Assembly (NCBI GenBank): GCA_030581615.1
Contig: JAKTTT010000023.1
Location: 62,001-126,000, forward strand
From: Alloascoidea africana
Lineage: Eukaryota > Ascomycota > Alloascoideomycetes > Alloascoideales > Alloascoideaceae
Reading direction: 5' to 3'
DNA: 64,000 nt
Below, piece by piece: positions 9,710 to 20,110 of this stretch. The translations under genes were made by a program, and so were the position numbers. Each line of letters begins with the position of its first letter. Position 1 is the first letter of the stretch. The notes under the pieces are model-generated. The model was not told where the DNA came from. It did not search any database and worked only from the letters and a program-made list of their open reading frames with translations.

Positions 9710-12700
9710 ATGAAATCTCGCATGCCTCCTCCATCTGGGGCCGCAAGCACTGGATCTGGGTCCGGCTCTGGCCATGGTCATGGTCTGGGTCCAGGACAGG
9801 GCTCGGGGCCTGGAGATCCCTCTTCAAGCCAAAAGTCCTTTATGGGAATGGGTATCAGTATGAAGAAGCCGTCACACAAACCTTCGGTATCATCCTTCTC
9901 ATCGGGGTCGTCTATCGAGGAAGGAGAGACAACAATCAACTCGACCCTTCATCCAGCTTCTTCTTCTTCTTTTCTCTCCCGTGGGCCGTCTACTTCGATC
10001 TTTCCAAACTCCATCCGCAGACTAGCCAAAGGGGGCTCCTCCAACAATAGCACAAAGCAGCAGGTTATCTACTACGATGCTGAGAAGAGTCCAATCCTCT
10101 CCGCTCATTCTTCGCCTTCTCTTACTCCTGCTGCTAGTTTTTCTTCTATGCCCTATGATGCTATGAGTAACTCCAAGGCTCCTATACCAGTGACCAAGTT
10201 GCCTCCCAACCAGTCTTCACACTCGATGATCCAGCAGGAAAAATTGGTACGACACAAGCGGAGCATGGGAGGAGGAAATATCACAGATCAACCTCTGAAG
10301 CAATATCCCTCATCTGTTCTGTCCAGTGCAGCCTCAACCCATTCTTCAAACTCCTCAAATTCATCGCAGTTAGAGTTGGCTAACCAACACCATCATCAAC
10401 ATCAACAGCAACAATATCTTTCATCCTCTTCGAAATCGAAAAAAAATAGAGCTATACCCAATTCTGATAGGAGAATGAGCTCAGATGATAATTACTCGAT
10501 ACGATCTGCGTATTCTGACCCAAGAAGCTCAAAAATCTCAAGAGAAGATGCTTTTTCTATTAGATCTGGCGCTTCTGGAACCACAGCCGCGAGCACAAGC
10601 AACAGCCGACAAAATTCCAAGAGCAGTTTCACCAGTATAGGATCGCGGCCTCTGCCGCCAATACCCTCGTTCTCAAGCAGTTTGTCCGCGTCAGTGGCAT
10701 CGAGAGATTTACATTTAGAAATGCCTAAGGATCCTCGGATTATAGACAAGCTATTCAACCAGCTTATGATGAAAAGAGATTTTCAGTCGCTGCCTTCTTC
10801 TGCTGAGTTCAAATCGTATTCAGATACCAAAAAATGGATGCTTATAAAGCAGGATTATCTGACCGAGTACAACAAAACCAAGCGGAACAATAAACTGCGT
10901 TCAGAGGAGCAACTAACTCCACAGTGGTATGTGCGCAAAATCATGGATAACTCGATAACAATGACACAGTTGGGAAATCTTTGGGTTTCATTAAGAACAG
11001 AATCTGTTGACTGGGTTAAATCGTTTATTGATTCTCAAGGCCAGATTGCACTGTCCACTATACTTGCTCAAATCAATCATCGAGCTCAGAAAACAGATGA
11101 ACTTCTTGAGCGAGAACATCATATAGTTCGATGTATAAAGGCAATAATGAACCTTGGCGAAGGAGCAGATTATGCCATTCGAAAACCAAAGTTTGTTTCC
11201 TCTATGGCTGCTTCTCTGATTTCTCCAAAAATGGCCACCAGGAAACTGATCACCGAGGTTTATACTTTTTTAACACATTGGCAACATCCAGAGGGCTATC
11301 GACATGTCCTTAGAGCCATGGATATGCTCCGTGGGTTTACTGATAGCATTGAGCGATTTGAGCCTTGGCTGAAAGTGGTAGAACAGACTCTTGATGGACG
11401 AGGTAAAATGGGCTCAATGGTGGGTGCTAGTGATGAGTTACGGATAGCAGGTGTTGGGAGCGAGAACCAACTTTTAGAATACTGTTTGGCTACGTTATTG
11501 TTGGTGAATGCCATCATTGAGTGCACTTCAGACATTCGTGTGAGGATTCATATTCGGTCACAACTCAAAGCTTGTGGTCTTGTAAGAATTGTGGGGAAAA
11601 TGCAACAGCTCAATTATGACGGCATTGACGAACAAATTCACAAGTATGACGAGTTTTCTGCTGAAGATTATGAAGACTTTGCCAGACTGGAGCAAATGGA
11701 TGAGATTAATGACCCGAACAATCCAATTGATGTGGTCACAAATATTTGGGAGAAGGTTAAGGGAACAGATGAAGAGAATTACTTTTTGTCGACTATCCAG
11801 CATTTGCTACTTATACGTCAAGAGTCATCACAATACACACGAGCGAAAATGTTTCAGCTGGTGGATGGCATGGTTACAAATGTGGTGATGGAAAAGGTTG
11901 TGCCTGATTCTGATTTACAAAGCACTCTTGATCTTTCAGTACAGAGACTGCTAGATCGGCTACAAACAGATGATATGGCTCGGCGTGCTATTCTAGACGC
12001 AAAAGAATGTGCTAAACGAGCGGAGCAAGCAGAATCTCAAAGAGATGAGATGGCACGACAAGTTGCAATGGGCGCTGATGGCATGATTGCCAAACTGCAG
12101 AAAGAGTTGAAAGAGCAAAACGCTATTTTGCAAAAGCAGCGCCGGTTGAATGAATCTTTGCAAGAGGAAATCTCGGATTTAAAGAAAGTACATATTCGAG
12201 ACAAACAAAATCAAGAGTTGGAAATTCGAGAATTATTTTTGATGCTTAACGAGAATAATACAGCTGCTAATTCAGTGCCTTCTTCCGAAGGAGGTGGGGG
12301 AGGCTCTGCAATCTCTAACTCACCACCAAATGTAAATGGTGGTATTCTCAACAGAGCTGCGCTTTTGGGAAAATTACAGTCTCAGCTAGCGCGCAAAAAA
12401 GCAGAATATAAACTTGAGGGACAAAGATGGAATTCGGATTCTTCAATCAACATTGAGCCCAGTGCGAGACTTCGGGAATTGCGAGACCAAATGGAAAGTC
12501 TCGAATTTCAAACTCATGAACTCGAAACTCCTGATTTTCAGGAATATCAGAGTCCAAATCTTAAAAGTCCACTAAAAAGAAGCTCGCAAGTTCGAAGATC
12601 AAAGGCTAGATATTCTCACAACAGAAGTGGAACTTTTAGCCAGGGACATCGAAGAAGTATATCTAGGATAATTTTAGGGCCCGATGATTTGGGCATGTTG

Positions 12701-15700
12701 GAAACTTTGAGCCAGAGACTCACAAATCTAAGCAAAAAATTGAAGAAAGGAGATGACGTTGAAAAAGAGTATCTCCAATTGTTACTGGATTTTCATGATG
12801 AGTACAAGATTGATTTGACCCAAATTTTGAAAAGAACAAATAGCTCAACCTCGCCTAATCAAAGCGTGGGTACCAACACCACAAGCATAATCAAAGGAAC
12901 TAACAGTGAAACAGAACCTATTGGGGATTCCATCAACTCCACATTAGCATATGTTTCAACCTTGCAACAGAAGCTTAAACAGAAAATTGATCAAGAGACC
13001 GATGACGAAGTTGTGGTTGAACTCAGCCAAACTGTTAGTATAAACGGTGAAAGACGTGTTTCCAAAAGGTTTGCAGAGATTGAAGCTCGTTATTTATCGA
13101 CACCAAACTCGGCAACTCAGAGATTTGTGGATGCATCTCAACAGCACTCAGTTGGTTCATCTGAGCTTTCATCCCCAATTCCTCTTATCCCTTCATCTGG
13201 CCCTGGTGCTCCATTGTTTGGAAATACCAAGCACAATAGTGGTGTACGGCCTATGGCTACGCCAGCTTATTTATCAGAATTGACCAGCAAAATGTCGCCT
13301 ATAGAAAGCACATCAGGAAATAAGAACAATGAAAATGTCAAAGCCGTTGAAATTGAAATGGATGAAGCGAAAATTAAGCATAGTGGGAGTATCAATCTTG
13401 CTAACCCTCCCAAAAAGCACTCTTCAACGGTTCCCATGGCAGGAGAGAATGGTACGCCAGCACCTCCCCCACCACCACCACTACCTCCGTCTTTAAGTGC
13501 TGTATCGACTCCAGTAATTGGATCTGCTGGTCCACCCCCACCTCCACCACCCCCACCTCCTCCTCCTCCTCCGCCTTTACCAGGGTTCCTTGGAGGAGGA
13601 TCTTTACCCCCGCCGGCTCCCCCACTACCACCCTCTCTGCTCACACCATCAAGATCTCAATCACCTGTGCCACCGCCGCCTCCACTACCGCCAGTATCAC
13701 GTACTGGATCTCCAATTCCTCCTCCACCTCCATTCCCCTTATCATCTGGTGAACAGAGTCCTATGCTCCAGCCTATGGATTTCAATGGAATGGATGAAAA
13801 TTTCCCACGTCCTAAGCGAAAGCTGAAGCAAATGCATTGGGAAAAGCTGGATTCCGTTGAGCATACATTCTGGGCAAAGATTGGGAAAGAGGACCTTACA
13901 GCTGAGCTTGAACTGAAAGGAATTTTCGAAGAAGTTGAGCATGTCTTTGCAGCAAAAGAGATTAGGAGTCTGGCAAGGAAAAAGGCAAAGACGGAAAAGA
14001 AGATTACATTTTTATCAAGAGATTTAGCCCAGCAATTTGGAATCAATCTTCACATGTTTGCATCTCTTGGAGAACCAGAACTGGTTGATAAAGTTTTGAG
14101 ATGCGATAATGATATTCTATCTCAGGTGAACGTTCTCGAATTTTTCGCCAAACCGGATTTCTTACAGATTAGTGACAATTTGGCCCAAAACTTGGAGCCG
14201 TATAGCACTGATTGGAGAAGAGAAAATGACCCTGAAGGGAATAAACCTGATAAAGATCCAAATGAGTTGGAAAGAGCGGATAGAATATTTTTGGAGCTGA
14301 GTTATAATTTGCAACACTACTGGCGAGCCAGAATGAGGGCTCTTCTTTTATCAGTCAATTACGAGAGAGAATACAGTGATTTGGTACAAAAGCTGAGTCT
14401 TATTGACAATGCATGCGATGCATTGAACGATTCAACCAGATTGGTGGGCATTTTTGAAATAATTCTAGTGGTGGGCAACTTTATGAATGATTCTTCGAAG
14501 CAAGCTTCTGGATTCAAACTGAATACTTTACAGAGACTTGTGTTTACAAAAGATGATAAAAACAGCATGACTTTTGTTCATTATGTCGAAAGTGTTGTGC
14601 GAAATGTCTTTCCGGATCTGATTCATATCACTGACGATATGAAGGATGTTGTTGCTGCTGCCAAAGTGTCCATTGATCAAGTTCAAAAAGACTGTCGTGA
14701 GTATATTAAATTGGTTAAGAATGTTCAGTCTTCAGTTGATTTTGGAAATTTGAGTGATCCTACAAAGTTTCATCCCAAGGACAAGGTTCTCGCGGTTGTT
14801 TTGCCTGTTTTAAGAAGGGCTAGGAAGAAGGCTGAACTGATGGACGATCAACTTAAGGCAACTATGAATGAATTTGATAAATTGATGAGATTTTTTGGCG
14901 AGGATCCAAGTGATGAGAATGCCCGAAATACTTTTTTCATGAAGTTTACAAATTTTATAGACGAGTTCAAGAAAGCAAATAAGGAGAATTTGACACGAGA
15001 AAATGAGAAGAGGGTTTATGAAATGAGAAAGAAGATGGTTGAGGCGCCCAAAAAGAAGAAGAATGGAACTGGAATAACGTCTTCTCCTGGGAAAGTAAAG
15101 GATTCTGGAGGCGATACAGCAGTTATGGATACGTTATTGGAGAAACTAAAGGCTTCTGGTCCTGTTCGTGGAGATGGAGCTTCAGCCAGACGAAGAGCTT
15201 TAGCCAGAAAGCATATGATTGAAAACAAGCGGAATCTACTGAATAGTCCTAGCGAAGTGGTATCAGATACAGACTCAGTTACTGGTTCACCTTCAAATTC
15301 TGAATACAGCAGTACTGTTAGTTTGGGCCAACAGAACAACACAAATTCTGCTGATTCGCTTGTCATTGACGTTGGAAAAGCCGAACGAAGGGACAGTACA
15401 GGATCAAAGATTGCTGATTTGAAGGGGAACCCACTGACACCGATGACTCCTCCCGAAAATGATGATGTTAGCATTCGTGCTCGAAGTTTATTAAACGAGT
15501 TGCGTGGTGGATCATCAGCAGGAAGTGAAGGTGATTCCCCGCATTCCAAATTAGTCTCAAAATCGATAAACAATAGGCTTCGAAGAAGGCAACTGTTAGA
15601 AAGACATGCAAGTCATTCGAGCTCAACAATTGTAACGACAAGTGGGGATACAAGTTCAATATCAAGAGCAAAGACTTCACCCACCCGGACAACTTCACCG

Positions 15701-15943
15701 AAACGGTTCCCTGATTTTGCCCCCATAACTTCTGAAAACACCCCACAATTGAGTCCTGAGCAGGAAGGTCTCGGACATGGACTTTCTCCAGCAATAACGC
15801 TTAGAGGTGAATCTAACAGTGTTAGTACTGGTTCTGAAAATGATGACCACGGTGACGCCAACTCCAAAATTGATATGAGCCCCAGCCAGAATGAAAATGA
15901 AAGTGACAAGGTTGATAAATTGGAAATCGAGGTGGAAGATTAG
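9710..15943 (+). CDS. BNI1: Diaphanous-type formin
   Basis: About 2077 residues from the ATG at 9710; the open frame extends further upstream but only from a TTG codon, and an earlier ATG at 9617 has a poor context. Order of parts: Gly/Ser-rich low-complexity N-terminus; GTPase-binding/FH3 region at about residues 325-760 (from MPKDPRIIDKLFNQLMMKRD); coiled coil to about 850; FH1 with long proline runs at nucleotides 13460-13735; FH2 from PRPKRKLKQMHWEKLD, about residues 1365-1765; and a C-terminal DAD-like element (MDTLLEKLKASGP followed by a basic RRRALARKHM stretch). FH1 recruits profilin-actin and FH2 nucleates and caps barbed ends; Rho GTPases relieve the FH3/DAD autoinhibition. This is the formin that builds actin cables for polarised growth. 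All hallmark domains appear intact. The size is close to that of yeast Bni1 (1953 aa). Confidence 0.93.
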   Translation: MKSRMPPPSGAASTGSGSGSGHGHGLGPGQGSGPGDPSSSQKSFMGMGISMKKPSHKPSVSSFSSGSSIEEGETTINSTLHPASSSSFLSRGPSTSIFPNSIRRLAKGGSSNNSTKQQVIYYDAEKSPILSAHSSPSLTPAASFSSMPYDAMSNSKAPIPVTKLPPNQSSHSMIQQEKLVRHKRSMGGGNITDQPLKQYPSSVLSSAASTHSSNSSNSSQLELANQHHHQHQQQQYLSSSSKSKKNRAIPNSDRRMSSDDNYSIRSAYSDPRSSKISREDAFSIRSGASGTTAASTSNSRQNSKSSFTSIGSRPLPPIPSFSSSLSASVASRDLHLEMPKDPRIIDKLFNQLMMKRDFQSLPSSAEFKSYSDTKKWMLIKQDYLTEYNKTKRNNKLRSEEQLTPQWYVRKIMDNSITMTQLGNLWVSLRTESVDWVKSFIDSQGQIALSTILAQINHRAQKTDELLEREHHIVRCIKAIMNLGEGADYAIRKPKFVSSMAASLISPKMATRKLITEVYTFLTHWQHPEGYRHVLRAMDMLRGFTDSIERFEPWLKVVEQTLDGRGKMGSMVGASDELRIAGVGSENQLLEYCLATLLLVNAIIECTSDIRVRIHIRSQLKACGLVRIVGKMQQLNYDGIDEQIHKYDEFSAEDYEDFARLEQMDEINDPNNPIDVVTNIWEKVKGTDEENYFLSTIQHLLLIRQESSQYTRAKMFQLVDGMVTNVVMEKVVPDSDLQSTLDLSVQRLLDRLQTDDMARRAILDAKECAKRAEQAESQRDEMARQVAMGADGMIAKLQKELKEQNAILQKQRRLNESLQEEISDLKKVHIRDKQNQELEIRELFLMLNENNTAANSVPSSEGGGGGSAISNSPPNVNGGILNRAALLGKLQSQLARKKAEYKLEGQRWNSDSSINIEPSARLRELRDQMESLEFQTHELETPDFQEYQSPNLKSPLKRSSQVRRSKARYSHNRSGTFSQGHRRSISRIILGPDDLGMLETLSQRLTNLSKKLKKGDDVEKEYLQLLLDFHDEYKIDLTQILKRTNSSTSPNQSVGTNTTSIIKGTNSETEPIGDSINSTLAYVSTLQQKLKQKIDQETDDEVVVELSQTVSINGERRVSKRFAEIEARYLSTPNSATQRFVDASQQHSVGSSELSSPIPLIPSSGPGAPLFGNTKHNSGVRPMATPAYLSELTSKMSPIESTSGNKNNENVKAVEIEMDEAKIKHSGSINLANPPKKHSSTVPMAGENGTPAPPPPPPLPPSLSAVSTPVIGSAGPPPPPPPPPPPPPPPLPGFLGGGSLPPPAPPLPPSLLTPSRSQSPVPPPPPLPPVSRTGSPIPPPPPFPLSSGEQSPMLQPMDFNGMDENFPRPKRKLKQMHWEKLDSVEHTFWAKIGKEDLTAELELKGIFEEVEHVFAAKEIRSLARKKAKTEKKITFLSRDLAQQFGINLHMFASLGEPELVDKVLRCDNDILSQVNVLEFFAKPDFLQISDNLAQNLEPYSTDWRRENDPEGNKPDKDPNELERADRIFLELSYNLQHYWRARMRALLLSVNYEREYSDLVQKLSLIDNACDALNDSTRLVGIFEIILVVGNFMNDSSKQASGFKLNTLQRLVFTKDDKNSMTFVHYVESVVRNVFPDLIHITDDMKDVVAAAKVSIDQVQKDCREYIKLVKNVQSSVDFGNLSDPTKFHPKDKVLAVVLPVLRRARKKAELMDDQLKATMNEFDKLMRFFGEDPSDENARNTFFMKFTNFIDEFKKANKENLTRENEKRVYEMRKKMVEAPKKKKNGTGITSSPGKVKDSGGDTAVMDTLLEKLKASGPVRGDGASARRRALARKHMIENKRNLLNSPSEVVSDTDSVTGSPSNSEYSSTVSLGQQNNTNSADSLVIDVGKAERRDSTGSKIADLKGNPLTPMTPPENDDVSIRARSLLNELRGGSSAGSEGDSPHSKLVSKSINNRLRRRQLLERHASHSSSTIVTTSGDTSSISRAKTSPTRTTSPKRFPDFAPITSENTPQLSPEQEGLGHGLSPAITLRGESNSVSTGSENDDHGDANSKIDMSPSQNENESDKVDKLEIEVED

Positions 15944-16459
15944 CATTTGAAAAAATACAGAATGTTAAACGCTCCTTGTACAATTGTCATACCAAATGCT
16001 CTATTCCTCATTTGATGTCATATTTATATCTACGTGATAATCATTTCATATTTGCTTTCACATTTTTTTTTGATTTTTTTCATGTTAATTGTTATGGTTG
16101 TTGTTGTTGTTGTTGTTGTTGCCCACACTTCTCCCCCTCTTCGCATCTGGTCTCTTCTCCTTTATCTGTTTCACGTAAGACCATTTAATTTACGCATGAT
16201 ATACATATTTTTTGTTTTTATTTTCTCTTTTCAACCTTTTAAATAAAAAAAAAAGCCATTCTATCTAATTTAAAGTTCAGAATAGATTTGAAAAGAAAAA
16301 ATGGTAATGAAAATGAAAAATAAATGTTACATGAATAGATGAAAACATTTGTCAGTGTTATGGCAATTCAACGTTTTTTCCATTATTTTTTTGGTTAGAC
16401 AAAAAATTATCATTACTTGATATATTTTTTCAAAAAAAGTTTTGATTTCGTTTTGTTCG
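15944..16459. other. Convergent 3' intergenic region with a (TTG)n tract
   Basis: This separates the ends of BNI1 (rightward) and the AVT2-like gene (leftward). It contains a TTG trinucleotide tract at about 16098-16120 and several T- and A-rich runs near 16060-16080 and 16240-16330 suited to polyadenylation on both strands. No gene is seen. Confidence 0.45.
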
Positions 16460-18292
16460 TCATATTACACAGTGATCCTGCTCTCCATCTCCGGAAGTCA
16501 GACCAATGATACTTTGGATCGTGGAGAGGCACATGACAACAACACCAAATGTAATACATAAAACAGAAGGTATTTTTTCCCATTTCTTTTTCGTTTTAGA
16601 TAGTTTCATATAGCACAATGGGGGAAGGATATATGCCATGATGCAGGCAGAAGAGGAACCGACAAGTTCCAAAATGATTCCCAAATTGCAGGTAAAGAGA
16701 GAAACGGACATGGCAACAACAACCAATGCTGTCGTTACAATGAAGTGACCCCACGTGCTAAATGGAATTCCTGAAGTTATCATGTCTTCAAGAACTGTCC
16801 TACATACAAAAATCTCCAGAGGGAACGTTGTAAGCATGTTTAATCCAAAGCAAAGCCTTGCAATGTTGACTGCCCAATCATCCGATGAAAAGTTATTCAA
16901 AAGGTTTCCCTTGGTTTTGTCTCGGAACGTTGCATAACCTCCGACTCCTATCAGGATACAAATAACCATAGAGAGCCCCGTGCTCCAATGTGTAACTCTT
17001 GCGAATCTGTCAAGAGTGGGTTTTTTCAAAGAACCATAGATTAAAAGGGAATTGTGGTGGCACACGAGGGCTAAAGATAAGGTTAGCCAGAAAATAAACT
17101 GGTCTCTCCACAATACTTACCAAAAGAAATGACAGATATTCCTTGGAATACCCCCTTGTTGATGAATAATCCAGACGCTGAAAATTGGCCTTTATACTCC
17201 GCTGGTACCTGGGGGCCTCTTACCAGAACAATCGTAACAATGATCAACATACTGATTAATGCAAACCCGCTTGCCTTGGCCAGCTACAAAAGAATAATTC
17301 AAAGTCAAGTTAGGCTAATGCAAGAAAGGAATAAACAAGCCAAGCAATCATCATACCTTGGATATATTTCGATTTAAACAAAGAGGAAAAGAAACCCCCA
17401 TGGTAAGCAAAATGATCAGGAAATTTCGCTTTGTTAAGATCCCAACCACAGGAACAGTATGCAGATTTGGAAAGAAGGAATTTATAACGTGGGGGAAAGT
17501 GTCACCAATAATGACACAAAAGGCCATCGCTCCTCCAAACGCAAAGGCACCCTGTGCTATAAGAATCGTATATTTGCCCGTGGATCCATAACAATGGCTA
17601 ACTGTAGCCTGGTATGAATCTGTCCCCGATAGCTTTGCGTCCACGACTATAAGTCTGATGGTCCAATCCACTACAACGGTCAAAATCACCAGCATCAGGA
17701 TACCTGTGAGAAGACCACATTGGCGGATTGCATAGGGCTGGCCAATGATCCCAGCTCCGATTATGCTAATAAATTTCTTATTAGTCCTTGCATCCTATCT
17801 TTCTGTTGTCTCGAAGATTTTTCGAGACTATATAGTAACAGACCTGTTGGCCATATTCATGAATGCCATCGTCATATTGCTCTTGCCGCCTTCCCCAACC
17901 AACTGTTCCAAATACTCGTTCGTGAGGTGTCCTGTGCCTCCCGTATTCCCGTCATCTTGTAGTAATCGAGACCGGCCGTCCTGGGCCCCGTGTATGTCGT
18001 TGTAGTCATCATCATCAAAGTCCAGTGAGCTCAAGTCATCTCGATCGGATGAAAAACTGCTGTGCAACGCTTCCTCCCCGCGAGCGCCTGCTCTAGCGGC
18101 TTCGATGTCATGGTCGTCGTCTTCGTCAGTCAGCAGCGAGGCCAGTGAGATGTTGGACACATTCCTGTCGTCACTTTCTGGCCTCAAGCTCATAAACCCG
18201 GCACTGGCCATGCTGTTTTCTCCTTGCTCTTGAGGATAGACGTAGCTTATCTGGAGATAGTCCCAACCGCCCCCATGGTCACGTGAATACAT
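16460..18292 (-). CDS. AVT2: Vacuolar/endomembrane amino-acid transporter, AVT2-like (4 exons)
   Basis: Spliced model: exons 17844-18292, 17357-17765, 17121-17283 and 16460-17070; total 543 residues and all junctions in phase. The introns are 78, 73 and 50 nt, with branch points GACTAAT, CCTAACT and GCTAACC and AG acceptors; the first donor is the unusual GTCTGT. The N-terminus is about 130 acidic cytosolic residues. The AAAP transporter fold starts at MAFMNMAN and continues IIGAGIIGQPYAIRQCG, then VDWTIRLIVVDAKLSGTDSY, AQGAFAFGGAMAFCVIIGDT, VCHHNSLLIYGSL and TTFPLEIFVCRTVLEDM. These agree with S. cerevisiae Avt2 and the SLC38-like subgroup. Substrate and direction of transport are inferred from the family only. 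A second in-frame ATG near 18211 could be the start. Confidence 0.85.
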
Positions 18293-18403
18293 TTACGGGC
18301 TACTGGCTGAAAAACAGGGGCACATAAATTCCTGAATAGAAGTCTGATTTCCCAAACCACTTCTTCATTAACTATTGTTATTTTTTTTTGTTTTTGCTAT
18401 ATT

Positions 18404-20079
18404 CTATTGATTCTGTTTAGCTTCGACGCCGGTGGCACGACACAGGGGACATGTGTTTCCGCCTGTGGTTAGCCATCGGTCAATGCATTCTCTATGGAAG
18501 AGATGACCACATTTGCCCAGTTTTCTGCCTTTATTCCCCGATTCATATTCAGATAGACATATTAGACACCTGTCTGTTGGTGAAACACAGATCACTTCTG
18601 GGGTGTTGGGACTGTCGACATCCATGTCTTTGAATTTTTCATGTTTGCGATCACTTTCCTCTCGTTGTTGCTCTTGCTCTTGCTCCTCATCAGTGGTCGT
18701 AACTCGAATCTGGACAATGCCGCCAGAATGGTCCACATCGCTTTGTTTCACAACGCTGGATTTCACTATTCCCAGTATGTTTTGTAAAGCCAGTAATTCC
18801 TCATATGTCGGGTTATCACTGAGTAAGCTTGGCGCAGTGAGAATCGGGTGGTCAGGAGGATAGACATTGCCCAGTACAAAAATAACCCATGACATTACTG
18901 GCTGTTCCCGCCGTGTTCGATTTGTAGTGGTGGATCTAGCCGAGGTTGATGCTGAGGATGTTGAGGATGAGGTATTGAATGGGTTCAACAGTATTTGGTC
19001 TGCCAAGTTATTAGTGCCCGGTTCGTTAGCAAATGGAGAAGATGATGTTGCATTTTGCGATGGATCAAACAAGCCAGCGTTTCTCCGTTGCTGGTTTTGC
19101 GTTTCTTGGTTCGAGGTTTGGTTTAAAGCGCCAGTTCCAGTTCCAGTTCCCCCAGTACCAGTACCGGCCCCGTTTCGCATGTTTTCATCATTCCGTAGTA
19201 TTAGTCCTGGTATCACATCATTCACAGCTCTGGCTCGGTCATTGGGGTCGCTTGAAACGGATCTTATTCCAACGAGAATTACGGGAACAAGTCCTGAAGG
19301 CTCACGCATACCATTCCGATTCTGGGTCTCACCTTCTTGTCTGAGACCATTCCCAGTCCCAGTCCCAGTCCCAGTCCTGCCATTACTATTATTATTATTA
19401 TTATTGTTATTGTTATTGTTGTTATCACTATTCTGAGTGTCTTGCAAAGATTCAGAAGAAACCGTAGGGAACCGAAAGGCTCTTAAAAAGGACATTGAGT
19501 TGTGATCGCGATGCATTTCCTGTGATAATTCGTTTGCCAGTAAAGTACCAGACTCCAAACTGCTTAAAAACCTTTGGAAAGTAGAATCTGCGTCCGAGTC
19601 GGAGCCTCCACTACCGATTCGATCTCCATCCACTGCCGCAGAGTAGGAACCAACCAGGGTAGAAGCGGTTGCAACCGCAGCGATTGATAAAAGTCTTGAG
19701 AGCATGCGCACTTGCTCGTCCATGGAAGAGGACGAGGCCTGTAGAGAAGACGGCGCAGAAGCGAATTGCTCCCGTAGATTCGCCAGCCCAGGCCGCCCTT
19801 GTGATGCCGATGCTGATGCCGATGCTGATGCCGATGCCGATGCTGATGCAGAAGCCGATGCAGAAGCCGATGCTGAGGTCGTGGTAGTGCTATTTACACT
19901 TGGATTTGAGCTGGAGGCAGCAGGTTGTTGATCTGTGGAGGGCGAGAGTCTATAGCTTGATGGAAGATATGGCCATGGGACACGGGGGCGGCGGAACACA
20001 CGAGGAAACCGAACAGTGGAAGTGGCTGATCGGATATTTGTGGCTCGTGAAGAGGAGCTACTGGCTTCTGTGGTTGATG

Positions 20080-20110
<31 letters not shown>

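Noticed and set aside
13267-13644. Gly-rich minus-strand ORF opposite the formin
   Set aside because: It is the shadow of the FH1 proline codons read on the other strand.
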